From: Chitinophaga pendula
GTDB taxonomy: Bacteria > Bacteroidota > Bacteroidia > Chitinophagales > Chitinophagaceae
Direction of reading: 5' to 3'
Assembly (NCBI RefSeq): GCF_020386615.1
Contig: NZ_CP077769.1
Span: forward strand, 4,836,001 to 4,900,000
Length of the DNA: 64,000 nt
The notes beneath the pieces are model-generated. The model ran no database searches. It saw only the letters and a program-made list of their open reading frames with translations, and was not told the DNA's origin. Every line of letters begins with the position of its first letter. Positions within the stretch are counted from its first letter, which is position 1. The position numbers and the translations under genes were made by a program. This document shows, piece after piece, positions 44,696 to 53,911 of the stretch.

Positions 44696-44730
44696 AAAAA
44701 AACCGGGGCTGGCCAGTTGGCCAACCCCGG
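44696..44730 (-). terminator. Terminator of the SusC/SusD transcript
   Basis: On the minus strand CCGGGGTTGGCC pairs with GGCCAGCCCCGG (one wobble, loop AACT) and is followed by seven T residues. It starts 26 bp after the SusD stop and abuts the riboswitch core. Confidence 0.9.
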
Positions 44731-44756
44731 GTCGTCGGTAGATATAAAATCTGATA

Positions 44757-46469
44757 TTATCTCTTATCCCACCATACACGGCCATTGTTAATATCCTCGA
44801 TACCACTTCCATATTCACCGGTCTGCTGCATTTCCTTTACAGCAGCTTCAAAGTTAGGACGGTTCTCGATATTCGGCAGCGGCAGTGACCAGCGGCGGGG
44901 CACATTCACTTTGATTCCATTAGTATAGAATGGCTCAAAAGCAAGCACCTGACCACCTTCTTTAGGATAACCCGTACGTTTGTACGTACCCCATGCCTCA
45001 TGTGGCATCTTGAACAGGTTGATCAGCTCCTGTACACCTATTTTCTCCAGCATATTGTCAGTAGAACCACTCAGCTGATTTACAGGTTTCGCCAGGTACG
45101 CCTGGATCTCCTGGTCGTTTACCGCCTCGTAGTCTTTTACCTTCGCAATAGCAGCCATTCTATCATAAGACTTGACAGAAGCAGTCACCCCTTTGTTGAA
45201 CCATCCTTGTGCATCCTGTGCAATGATACCGCGAACAGACAACTCCGACATCATAAAGCACAATTCAGCATAAGTCAGGATAGGCTGCGTATACTGTCCA
45301 CCACTGATGTTGTCCTTACTCAGGTCAAACAACCTTTTCTGCAGCGGAGAAAGGGTATCGAAACGAACAGTCAGGTCTTTGCCGTCTACTTTCACTTTGT
45401 ATTCCTTGGTAGCATACAGCGGGGCGTTAGCAGCTACCTGGCGGGCATCCGGACTGGCAGGCAACCCTACGTACTGACGAGGATTGTATACCGTGCTGGC
45501 CGGTAATATACCCAGCTTCTTCAAGCTATCGATCGTTTTCTGTGTATATTGATTTTTCTGGAAGAACAAGCGGATACGTGGATCACCATTATCATACATG
45601 AAATCGATCATATTTTTGGCAGCAACCATCGGACTGCCATCCACATTCCAGTTACCATCATTGGCAAACGAGTTTTCCGCTGCGATAAATTTCCACTCCT
45701 CTTCAACGGCAGTGAACAAACCAGCTGGACTGGCGATCACTTCCTGCGCGATTGCCCGCACTTTTTCCTGATCACGTTTCAACAGGCGCATCGCTATCTT
45801 AAGACGTAATACGTTAGCTGCTTTCGCCCATTTACCACGGTTACCGCTGTAGAAAATATCGCCGCCGCCGTAAGTAGCCTGGTTAGGCAGATCCTGGGCA
45901 AGCAGACCAATAGCATCTTTCAGCTCTTTATCCCAGGTGGCGAACAAAGCGGCCTGGTTGTCATATTTGGGCGTAAATAGGCCATCCTTTGCTTTCCAAC
46001 CCTCCGTGTATACAATGCTACCGTTAGCATCCGCTACTCGCCATGCCGCATATACTTTGATCACAGTAGCGATAGATACAACATGCTGATAGCGGGTCCG
46101 CTGCGCTTCAGGCATGGCAGCCACAAGTCGCTGGATCTCGGAGAGGTTACGGCCGATCGCTTTTTCACCATCGCCGTAAAGTGCCTTATAAAAACTATTG
46201 GTATTCGTAGGGCTGAACAGGCCGCCGGTGCTGGCCGTAGGCGTAGCAGTAGCAAACTGTGTCCAGCGCATCAGGTATTGATAGTTGTCGTAAAACCACT
46301 CGAAGTCACGGTCCACCACTGATTTGACAGCAGAAGTGATAAGCAGCTCCGGCGGTACGTTATCACTTACATCCGGGCGTGTATTCAGTTCTTCGAAGTC
46401 TTTTGTACAGGCGCTTAGCGTAAATGCCAGTGCCAGTGTTCCTATTCCGAATTTATTTATAAGTTTCAT
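44757..46469 (-). CDS. SusD/RagB-type outer-membrane lipoprotein
   Basis: A 570-residue lipoprotein. The signal and lipobox are MKLINKFGIGTLALAFTLSAC, with the lipid-bearing cysteine at 21, followed by TKDFEELNTRPDVSDN. The helical TPR-like body belongs to the SusD-like group that carries the C-terminal W-rich end GRVWWDKR. It acts as the lid and ligand-binding partner of the SusC transporter encoded 30 bp upstream. The substrate is unknown, and no hydrolase is linked to this pair in the window. Confidence 0.92.
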   Translation of the reverse strand: MKLINKFGIGTLALAFTLSACTKDFEELNTRPDVSDNVPPELLITSAVKSVVDRDFEWFYDNYQYLMRWTQFATATPTASTGGLFSPTNTNSFYKALYGDGEKAIGRNLSEIQRLVAAMPEAQRTRYQHVVSIATVIKVYAAWRVADANGSIVYTEGWKAKDGLFTPKYDNQAALFATWDKELKDAIGLLAQDLPNQATYGGGDIFYSGNRGKWAKAANVLRLKIAMRLLKRDQEKVRAIAQEVIASPAGLFTAVEEEWKFIAAENSFANDGNWNVDGSPMVAAKNMIDFMYDNGDPRIRLFFQKNQYTQKTIDSLKKLGILPASTVYNPRQYVGLPASPDARQVAANAPLYATKEYKVKVDGKDLTVRFDTLSPLQKRLFDLSKDNISGGQYTQPILTYAELCFMMSELSVRGIIAQDAQGWFNKGVTASVKSYDRMAAIAKVKDYEAVNDQEIQAYLAKPVNQLSGSTDNMLEKIGVQELINLFKMPHEAWGTYKRTGYPKEGGQVLAFEPFYTNGIKVNVPRRWSLPLPNIENRPNFEAAVKEMQQTGEYGSGIEDINNGRVWWDKR

Positions 46470-46499
46470 GTGGTCAAGTTTAAATGTTCGACTGCATAT

Positions 46500-49400
46500 T
46501 TAGAATCCTACCTGTACGGTGAATGCCATGTTACGAACAAACGGTACAGCACCGTATTCGGAGAATGCGGAAGTACTGTTGTTACGGATACTTTCCGGAT
46601 TCAGGCGATCAGGCAGGTTGTTGTAGAGATATCCGAGGTTACGGCCTACCAGCATTACACGCAGGCTGTTCATTTTCCAGCGCTGGGTCACGTTGGAAGG
46701 AAGCGTATATCCCAGGGATACTTCCCGCAGTGCTACATAAGAAGCATCGAAAACAGAAGTGGAACGGATACCGATACCCCAGTCGCCCTGCATACCGTAG
46801 TAGCCATAAGGTGTCATAGGTGTCACATATCCTTTATCATAGGCTTCACGATAAGTCATACCGCCCAGGTTGATCTCCTGACCATTTTTGCTGATCTTAT
46901 AACCATCCTGGAACACACCATCGGGAATCATACCGTCGTCGCGGGTCTTGCCGTTCGCATCAGTATAAGTAATACCGCCGTTAGCAGCATCACGGCCATG
47001 CATCGTGCTTTCAACAGTACCACGGCCAGTACCGAACTGGTGAGAAGCAGAGAAGATATCACCACCAATACGGGCCTGTACCAGGAAGCCCAGTGACCAG
47101 TTCTTATAAGTGAAGTTATTGCTGAGACCCAGGTTGAAATCAGGTGTAATGTTACCGACTACCTGGTAGCCACGGTTGTACTTGTACGGCAGCTCAGAAC
47201 CGGTAGCAGAGATAACAGGCTTACCATTGTTCGGGTGAGCAACAGGATTACCGCTGGCATCTTTAGCCTGGTAAGGCGTGAAGCCATAGTCCGTTACGAT
47301 CACACCATATGCCTGTCCCACAGCAGCGAGCACCCGTACATCCTGGTCGTTATTCAGTTCGATCTGGTTGACGCCCGGCGCCAGGGATTTGATCTTGTTC
47401 CTGTTACGGCTACCATTCAGGGTAATGTCCCAGGTAAAGTTCTTATGCTGTATGGCAGAAGCGTTGATCGCAACCTCAATACCAGTGTTCTGCATACTAC
47501 CAGCGTTGATATAACGCTCTTTCACCCCAGTTTCCATAGAGGTAGGCAGCTTGATGATCTGGTTGGTAATGTTGGATTTGTACCAGGCCACATCAATACC
47601 GATACGGTTGTTGAAGAAACGGATATCCGCACCTACTTCAAAGCTCCTGGAAATAGAAGGTTTGAGGTGCAGGTTAGGCAGCGTGTTCTGGTTGAACATG
47701 TTGATCTGCGGCAATCCTTGACCGGTAGAAGAGCTGTTCCAGAATCCTTCCGTGAGGTAACCGGGATTGATCTCGAACGGATCAGTGTCGCCACCTACCA
47801 TCGCATAAGATGCTCTCAGTTTACCATAGCTGATAAAAGAAGGTATGCTGTTCTTCAGGGACTGGGTAAATTCCCAGGCACCACTGAAGGATGGATAGAA
47901 GTAAGAGTTAGTACCCGTACCGTTCTTATAGGTCAAAGCAGAAGACCAGTCGTTACGGCCGGTGATATCCAGGAAGAACGCGTTCTTATAAGCCAGACTG
48001 GCAGCAAAGAAAGCCGAGTTGATGCGTTTGCGCAGCAGGGGCGTCTCTTTGGATACCGGGTTGTTCACGCTATTGCTGATAGCGAACATCTTAGGGATGC
48101 GCAAGCCGCCCTGTGTACGGTTCTCCATTTGAGTACCAATACCGCTGTTCCAGGTTTCCACACCCAGGTTCAGGCTACCTTCAAATTCACCACCCAGTTT
48201 AGGCGTGAGCATAGCCATACCCGTGAAGGTATGCTGCGAGCGGTTAACCGTCTGAAGGGCGAAAAGACCATCAGGACCGGAGAAGTTAGCAAGCGTACCT
48301 ACTTCTTTTCTCCTGTCAGTATTCTGTTCGTTACTGAAGTTGCCTTTCACAATAAACTTTAACCAGTCAGTAGTGGTAGCAGTCAGTGCGAGATTGGCAG
48401 AAAGAAGACGTTCGTCACGTTCCCAGGTATAGTTCTTCAGCGCAAACCAGTAGTCAGCACCTGGGTTCTGCGCGAGGTCCGCACGGGCATTGGCAGGTGT
48501 GAGGTATCGTTTCTCCCAGTAGTCGGGATCATAGTTACGTGGGAATACATATATCCATTTACGGCCAATGTTCAGGTTAGTATAGTCACCACCCTGACGG
48601 TTAGGATTACGCGCAATACTGGTAGCATAGTTAACACCACCGTCCAGGCTGAACACCTTGGATATTTGCGCAGTAGATTTCAACGCAAAGGAGTTACGGC
48701 TGAATTTATTGTCAGGCGATACACTGTTGTTATCCAGGCGGGAATAAGAAAAGCGGAAAGTTGCTTTGTCATTACCACCTTCCATGGATACGTTGGTGTT
48801 GAAGTATTTACCCAGCTGGTATCCATCCAGTGCATTGCTGGATTTGGGAGAGTAGGCTACTTCTTCTCCATTAGGGAGTTTCACCATTTTACCATCCATT
48901 TTAGGACCGAAGCTAAGACCACCTACCCAATCCAGTTCGTTAGTGGTATTAGGTTTGAAAGTACCGAAACGACCAGCGCCGTAGCTGTTCTGCAAAGCGA
49001 TAGGCTGACGGTAGGCATGTTCGAACTGTACGGTCTGGCTGAGGTTTACACCTAGCCCTTTACGGGTAGTTCCTTTTTTGGTGGTGATGAGTATCGCCCC
49101 ATTGATGGCACGGGAGCCATACAAAGCGGTAGCAGCAGCGCCTTTCAGTACAGTTACAGATTCAAAGTCGTCCGGGTTGAAGTTTTTAAGTACGTTACCG
49201 AAGTTCACATCGGCAGCACTTACTTCGTTCTCAAATATGACCCCGTCTATTACGAAGATAGGCTGGTCCTTACCATTGAGGGATTTGGCGCCACGCAGTA
49301 CGATCCTGTTGGCTGCCTGCGGGCCACCAGCAGCACCGGAGATATCCACACCCGCTACTTTGCCCTGGAGGGCCGCTACGGGGTTGATAGAGTTGGTCTT

Positions 49401-49805
49401 TGCCACTTCCGCACCTTTCAGCTCAGTAACAGCATATCCCAGTTTACGCTGTTCGCGTTTAATACCCAATGCAGTCACAACAACTTCATTGAGATTCTTT
49501 TTGTCTTCCAGCAGTGTGACGTTAACGGTGCTTTGACCGTTTACCGGAATTTCCTGCATTACATATCCTACAAAGGATAGTACTAAAGTGGCGTTAGGTG
49601 CTACAGATACCTTGTAAGTACCTTCTGCTGTGGTCATGGCGCCGTTGGCGGTGCCTTTCTCTTTAACGGTTACGCCCGGTAACGGTGTACCTTTTTCATC
49701 TTTTACAATACCTGCAACAACTGTTTTGTTTTGAGCAAGCGCAGTGATACAGCAGCAAAAGTATAGGAGCGTGAATAGAAGAAGTGATCTTCGTAAAGTT
49801 CGCAT
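46500..49805 (-). CDS. SusC/RagA-type TonB-linked outer-membrane transporter
   Basis: An 1101-residue outer-membrane transporter. A signal peptide (MRTLRRSLLLFTLLYF..ALAQ) is followed by a carboxypeptidase-like beta-sandwich (GIVKDEKGTPLPGVTVKEKG), the TonB box region (LNEVVVTALGIKREQRKLGYA) and a plug with RIVLRGAKSLNGKDQPIFVIDG and LKGAAATALYGSRAINGAI. The 22-strand barrel ends in FVRNMAFTVQVGF. It has no STN domain, so it should not signal through a FecR protein. It forms an operon with the SusD gene and has LacI-type operator candidates about 185-205 bp upstream. Confidence 0.95.
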   Translation of the reverse strand: MRTLRRSLLLFTLLYFCCCITALAQNKTVVAGIVKDEKGTPLPGVTVKEKGTANGAMTTAEGTYKVSVAPNATLVLSFVGYVMQEIPVNGQSTVNVTLLEDKKNLNEVVVTALGIKREQRKLGYAVTELKGAEVAKTNSINPVAALQGKVAGVDISGAAGGPQAANRIVLRGAKSLNGKDQPIFVIDGVIFENEVSAADVNFGNVLKNFNPDDFESVTVLKGAAATALYGSRAINGAILITTKKGTTRKGLGVNLSQTVQFEHAYRQPIALQNSYGAGRFGTFKPNTTNELDWVGGLSFGPKMDGKMVKLPNGEEVAYSPKSSNALDGYQLGKYFNTNVSMEGGNDKATFRFSYSRLDNNSVSPDNKFSRNSFALKSTAQISKVFSLDGGVNYATSIARNPNRQGGDYTNLNIGRKWIYVFPRNYDPDYWEKRYLTPANARADLAQNPGADYWFALKNYTWERDERLLSANLALTATTTDWLKFIVKGNFSNEQNTDRRKEVGTLANFSGPDGLFALQTVNRSQHTFTGMAMLTPKLGGEFEGSLNLGVETWNSGIGTQMENRTQGGLRIPKMFAISNSVNNPVSKETPLLRKRINSAFFAASLAYKNAFFLDITGRNDWSSALTYKNGTGTNSYFYPSFSGAWEFTQSLKNSIPSFISYGKLRASYAMVGGDTDPFEINPGYLTEGFWNSSSTGQGLPQINMFNQNTLPNLHLKPSISRSFEVGADIRFFNNRIGIDVAWYKSNITNQIIKLPTSMETGVKERYINAGSMQNTGIEVAINASAIQHKNFTWDITLNGSRNRNKIKSLAPGVNQIELNNDQDVRVLAAVGQAYGVIVTDYGFTPYQAKDASGNPVAHPNNGKPVISATGSELPYKYNRGYQVVGNITPDFNLGLSNNFTYKNWSLGFLVQARIGGDIFSASHQFGTGRGTVESTMHGRDAANGGITYTDANGKTRDDGMIPDGVFQDGYKISKNGQEINLGGMTYREAYDKGYVTPMTPYGYYGMQGDWGIGIRSTSVFDASYVALREVSLGYTLPSNVTQRWKMNSLRVMLVGRNLGYLYNNLPDRLNPESIRNNSTSAFSEYGAVPFVRNMAFTVQVGF

Positions 49806-49988
49806 GGCTACCTGTCGATTTTAGTTATAGATGGTTGTTATATCATTGTTCATACCGTGGCATGGTGTACCGCGTCCTGTATACTTGCTAAAGCAGCATA
49901 TTATTATAAGATCCGGTTTGATAAGGCGATCTGTCCCCTCCGCCTGTGAAATAATAATTGATCTAACAAATTCGAAAAACACTAGTTA

Positions 49989-50010
49989 TAAAACGTTTTA
50001 GCAACGTTTA
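49989..50010. promoter_or_regulatory. Double LacI-type operator candidate upstream of susC
   Basis: A perfect 12-bp palindrome TAAAACGTTTTA (49989-50000), with the central CG typical of LacI-family operators, is followed by a second site GCAACGTTTA (50001-50010). Their CG centres are 11 bp apart, one helical turn. The LacI-family gene lies next to it. The rest of 49806-50370 shows no other feature. Confidence 0.55.
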
Positions 50011-50370
50011 CTAAAAAAACCTGTTAACAGGTATCGTACACACACTGTTGCTAACAGGAAGCTAATTCATCATTGAAAACGGGGCCAAACATAGAAAATA
50101 TTATGCTAGCTGCAAAAAAGATTTAACATTTTGTTGATTATTGTTTAACAACGCGGTAACAGCCCAGCAACTGGCAGGAAGGAAATGTTAAAAAAACATC
50201 AGGAAAGTCGGCGACAGCGATCATCATGCAGGGAGTGTAAATGGTCGATACAACCGACAAATCAACACACAATAGAGATCACGAAGATGGATATGGATAG
50301 CAAAATAACACCAGTAAAAATAGGGGCCGCAGTGTCCTCTTTTCGAGAACGTTCCCGCTGTATAAATGGC

Positions 50371-50401
50371 AAACGCCACCGGAACTGATCCGGTGGCGTT
50401 T
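50371..50401 (-). terminator. Stem-loop after the lacI-type gene
   Basis: Perfect 13-bp arms AAACGCCACCGGA and TCCGGTGGCGTTT with a 5-bp loop, 26 bp after the repressor stop. The T-run on the minus strand is only three bases; it may work better on the plus strand (TTTTATAC). Confidence 0.65.
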
Positions 50402-50426
50402 TATACAAAATGTGTTTATCCGCGTA

Positions 50427-51464
50427 TTACTGTTCGACGCTGACTTTCTTACCTACGGAAGATTGTCTGATCTCCAGTGCCGGTGAGAGTACCAGCTGTT
50501 GTGGTTCAGCAGAAGGCTGGTTCAGTTCTTTCATCAGTACGTTCACGATCTGTCGCCCTATTTCTTCGATAGGCTGCGCAACACAGGTGATGGAAGGACT
50601 AAGCAACCGGAACAGGTCATGATCATCAAAGCTCACGATCCCCAGGTCTTTACCGATCGTGAGGCCCAGCGAGCGGATGCTTTCGATCCCGCAGATACCC
50701 AGGTAGTTGGTGGCGAAAAATACGGCATCCAGTTCCGGTGTCGTTTGCAGGTACTTAGTGATCTCCCGCGTAAAGCCGATCCTGTCCATTTCGAAAGGCA
50801 GGCGTTTGACCATGTTCTTGTTATAGGGTACCTCCGCTTCTTTCAGTGCAGCCACAAAACCATCCAGGCGTTCGCGCATCTGGATCTGATCCGACGTAGT
50901 CGTAATAATAGCGATATTTTTGTACCCTTGTGCGAGCAGGTGTTTGGTAGCAGTAAAGGCGCCACCATAGTTGTCTACTACCACGTAGTGAGAATTGATG
51001 TTAGGGTAGTAGCGGTCCATCAACACGACAGGTTTGCGCGCAATTCCCAGTAACGCGATCTCCTTTTCGAGACTCTTGGTCGGCGTGATAATGTAGCCGT
51101 CTACCTGCCTGTATTTGAGTACTTCGAGCAGGCCTTTGGCTTTTTCCGCGTTGTCTTCTGTGCTACCATACAGTACTTTGTATCCGAATTTATCGGCTTC
51201 TTCCTCCACTACTTTTGCTACACTGGCGAAGAAGTTGTTGGCGATGTCTTCGACAATAAGGCCAATGGTCTTGGTCTTGCCGGTACGGAGGCCTCTGGCG
51301 AGTTGATTAGGTTTGTATTTCAGCTTGCTGGCAATCTTCAGTATTTTTTTGCTGACCTGCTCGCTGATCCTTTTCTCTCTGGCTTTACCGTTGAGCACAA
51401 ATGACACAGTGGTTGGTGATACCCCTGCCTGACGGGCAATATCTTTGATGGATATACCTTTCAT
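50427..51464 (-). CDS. LacI-family transcriptional regulator
   Basis: A 345-residue regulator; the start MKGISIKDIARQAGVSPTTV places the helix-turn-helix at the very N-terminus as in the family, so the longer upstream frame is rejected. SFVLNGKAREKRISEQVSKKIL completes the DNA-binding and hinge helix. A periplasmic-binding-like sensor domain (about 60-335) follows with TIGLIVEDIANNFFASVA. It lies beside the SusC/SusD pair on the same strand, upstream of it, and probably controls it through the CG-centred palindromes. The inducer is unknown but such regulators usually sense sugars. Confidence 0.92.
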   Translation of the reverse strand: MKGISIKDIARQAGVSPTTVSFVLNGKAREKRISEQVSKKILKIASKLKYKPNQLARGLRTGKTKTIGLIVEDIANNFFASVAKVVEEEADKFGYKVLYGSTEDNAEKAKGLLEVLKYRQVDGYIITPTKSLEKEIALLGIARKPVVLMDRYYPNINSHYVVVDNYGGAFTATKHLLAQGYKNIAIITTTSDQIQMRERLDGFVAALKEAEVPYNKNMVKRLPFEMDRIGFTREITKYLQTTPELDAVFFATNYLGICGIESIRSLGLTIGKDLGIVSFDDHDLFRLLSPSITCVAQPIEEIGRQIVNVLMKELNQPSAEPQQLVLSPALEIRQSSVGKKVSVEQ

Positions 51465-51920
51465 TAGAAAAAACTTATTTACTTCAATGTTAATAGAGTG
51501 TTTGAAATCAACCGGCAGCCGCATGAGGTTCTGTTATGTCGCTGATGTAGGATGCAGGCTGAGCGAGCTGATTTCGTCAGATATTTCAGTATATTCGAGT
51601 AGCCATCAATACGTAAAGGAGCCAGATCAGTTGGTTGTTCTGTAGCTGTTGGTCTTGGTGGCAATTGCAACTATGCTATGCTTAATCGATTTAGCCAAGT
51701 GTAAGATACAAAAATCCTATTTTCCAAATACTTTTTTTTGTGTACCCTATATTACCTGCCATGGGATATTTTCCTGCAGTCCAATAAATTATTTGTCCCG
51801 AGGATCATTAAAATGATATTTTTTTAACCAAATTTTAATAATTTGGCAACAATCATAGGAAACATACCCTACACGGGAGTCATTAGAGAGTTATCAAAGC
51901 CAGTCAAAATCTTATACTGA
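51465..51920. other. Divergent regulatory gap between lacI-type and araC-type genes
   Basis: The 456-bp gap holds a near-palindrome TTAATCGATTTA (51682-51693) with a central CG, a possible autoregulatory LacI site. AT-rich sequence follows from 51710 to 51850. No convincing small gene, terminator or full promoter was seen. Confidence 0.35.
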
Positions 51921-52796
51921 ATGAAACCCATCCTTATTAAAGTTGGGGCTTTTGCCGATAATCAGATCACTATTATTGAGCGATGCGATCCACATTTCAA
52001 CACACCCTTTCATTTTCATCCGGAGTGTGAGCTCGTTTACGTGACAGAAAGCCACGGTAAACGCATAGTCGGTGACAGTATTGAAAGCTTTGAGGTCGGC
52101 GACATGGTATTCCTGGGGCCACATATACCACATGTATGGTATAATGACGAGGCCTATTACCAGGGAAGTGAACAATTGAAAGCACGGTCCGTAGTCATCT
52201 ATTTTCCCAAAGACATTTTCGGGGAGAAGTTCTACGGCTTGCCGGAAACCAAAGCATTGACCGAACTTTTCCACCGCGCACAGCGGGGCATGAAGATCAT
52301 CGGGGATACACATGAAATGCTGAAAGACGAAATCCTGCAATTGCCACAGAAGGATGGACTGGACCGGATCATCTCCCTCCTCCACATCCTGAAGACACTG
52401 TCCGAGACCAAGGATTGTTATTTCCTGGCCAGCACCGGTTATTCCCATGCCTACAACGTGAAGGACAACCACAAGATCGACGAGGTGTTTAAGTACGTCA
52501 TGAACAATTTCTCCAAGGAGATATCCCTGCAGGATGTCGCCAGCATTACTAACCTGTCACCGCAGTCCTTCTGCCGCTTCTTTAAGAACCGTACCAAAAA
52601 GTCCTTCGTGCAGTTCCTGAATGAAGTGCGTATCGGGCATGCCTGTAAACGGTTGACAGAGGAAGACTGGTCGATTGCAGAAATCGCTTATTCCTGTGGA
52701 TTTAAGAACCTGTCGAACTTCAACCGCTTTTTCAAGGAGATCGTCGGCAAGACACCAAAGGAATATAAGAACGAATTACGGATGAAAGAAGCATAG
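51921..52796 (+). CDS. AraC-family transcriptional regulator with cupin domain
   Basis: A 291-residue regulator. The N-terminal cupin-like domain (about 15-110) contains HFNTPFHFHPECELVYVTES and VGDMVFLGPHIPHVW, the usual ligand-binding beta-barrel motif. A helical linker follows. The C-terminal double helix-turn-helix (about 185-285) has ISLQDVASITNLSPQSFCRFFK and WSIAEIAYSCGFKNLSNFNRFFKEI, the AraC signature. It probably activates sugar-use genes; the LacI/SusC/SusD unit is the nearest candidate target. Confidence 0.92.
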   Translation: MKPILIKVGAFADNQITIIERCDPHFNTPFHFHPECELVYVTESHGKRIVGDSIESFEVGDMVFLGPHIPHVWYNDEAYYQGSEQLKARSVVIYFPKDIFGEKFYGLPETKALTELFHRAQRGMKIIGDTHEMLKDEILQLPQKDGLDRIISLLHILKTLSETKDCYFLASTGYSHAYNVKDNHKIDEVFKYVMNNFSKEISLQDVASITNLSPQSFCRFFKNRTKKSFVQFLNEVRIGHACKRLTEEDWSIAEIAYSCGFKNLSNFNRFFKEIVGKTPKEYKNELRMKEA

Positions 52797-53174
52797 CAAG
52801 GGTTAAAATACTGTCATTCTGCGGAGTATATGAGCAAATAAGATGTGCAACTCCACTTATTCTCCAGTCAAAAATATAGGTTTACGATTTTATCGATGGC
52901 TAAAAAGCATTTTTCCGGAGGGCATTCTCTTTCGGAACAGGGGAATTTTTTGCTGTTAAAATCCCGCGAGCAAGAAAAATAACGACATATAATAGCGGAA
53001 ACTCACATTACTTTTTTTTTACCTAAAATACATAGCATATTCTCTATCAATACCTAAAGAAATATGTGATGTTTCTGTTAAAATTATTTGTGCATTTTCG
53101 AAACAATATCCTTAATTTACCTTCCTGCTATTTTATCAACCAAGATTTTTTCGCCTGTAGTTTTAGTTATACTC
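52797..53174. other. Intergenic region before the FecI-type sigma gene
   Basis: A 378-bp AT-rich stretch. A 28-codon frame starting at 52896 (MAKKHFSGGHS) has no supporting context. No terminator hairpin for the AraC gene and no exact TAnnTTTG element were found. Confidence 0.3.
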
Positions 53175-53765
53175 ATGTACAGCAGTTATACAGATGACCA
53201 ATTACTATGCTTGCTAAAAGAGAATAGTGTAGCTGCTTTCAATTCTATTTATGAACGCTACAGTAAGCAGCTGTACCTTTACATCTTCAGCAAAACCGAT
53301 ACAGGAGAAACTGCAAAGGACATCCTGCAGGAGTTGTTTACTATACTATGGGAGAAACGTAAGACGTTGACGATCAGCGATTCTCTGAAAGGATACCTCT
53401 ATCAGGCTGCCCGGCACAAGATTATAGACCTGTACCGTAAGAACAGTAACTACCGGAAATACCTGCAGCAACTGATCGAACACTTTGATACACAGCCACA
53501 TGCTATCAACGAAACCCTGGACTACAAGGTAAGGACCCAGGAATTGTTTGAAGCTATCAACCATCTGCCGGAACGAATGAAACAGATCTTTATGATGAGC
53601 CGGCTGGAGCACCTTACCGTAGAGCAGATCGCCCAGCAGTTGGGTTTATCACAGCAAACGGTAAAAAATCAGATCACCAAAGCACTGAAGATATTGCGTA
53701 CCCACTATGCCAAATCAGATGTGATATTACTGATACTGGCGACCTGGGCACTGGATAAATTATAA
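53175..53765 (+). CDS. ECF sigma factor, FecI-like (Bacteroidetes SusC/D-linked type)
   Basis: A 196-residue ECF sigma factor; the start MYSSYTDDQLLCLLKEN gives the normal family length, and the upstream open frame is hydrophobic and unlike the family. Region 2 has FNSIYERYSKQLYLYIFSKT and DILQELFTILWEKRKTL. Region 4 has LPERMKQIFMMSRLEHLTVE and LGLSQQTVKNQITKALKIL. It heads the unit sigma-FecR-SusC(STN)-SusD, the arrangement in which the outer-membrane receptor signals ligand arrival to release the sigma factor. Confidence 0.93.
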   Translation: MYSSYTDDQLLCLLKENSVAAFNSIYERYSKQLYLYIFSKTDTGETAKDILQELFTILWEKRKTLTISDSLKGYLYQAARHKIIDLYRKNSNYRKYLQQLIEHFDTQPHAINETLDYKVRTQELFEAINHLPERMKQIFMMSRLEHLTVEQIAQQLGLSQQTVKNQITKALKILRTHYAKSDVILLILATWALDKL

Positions 53766-53911
53766 GTTTATCGGAAAGGCACTGTTACGCCGTCTGTTTT
53801 CCACGTTAGACAGATGATGGTCCACGTTCCCGCCAGCCGGCTATTTATACCCCGCAATAGTACTTTAGTCCCTTTTAAACGACTACTAGTCAGAATCATA
53901 AAACCAACAAG

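Noticed and set aside
46470..47096. A 208-codon plus-strand frame overlapping the start of SusD and end of SusC
   Set aside because: Antisense to two confident genes, with low-complexity, non-protein-like sequence.
47235..48362. A 375-codon open frame on the plus strand
   Set aside because: It lies wholly antisense to the well-supported SusC gene, with no family resemblance; long antisense frames are common over such genes.
50185..50388. A 67-codon plus-strand frame between susC and the lacI-type gene
   Set aside because: Very basic, low-complexity composition, ends inside a hairpin, and has no promoter match.
52896..52982. A 28-codon frame (MAKKHFSGGHS...) before the FecI-type sigma gene
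   Set aside because: No promoter, terminator or conserved context; short frames of this length arise by chance.
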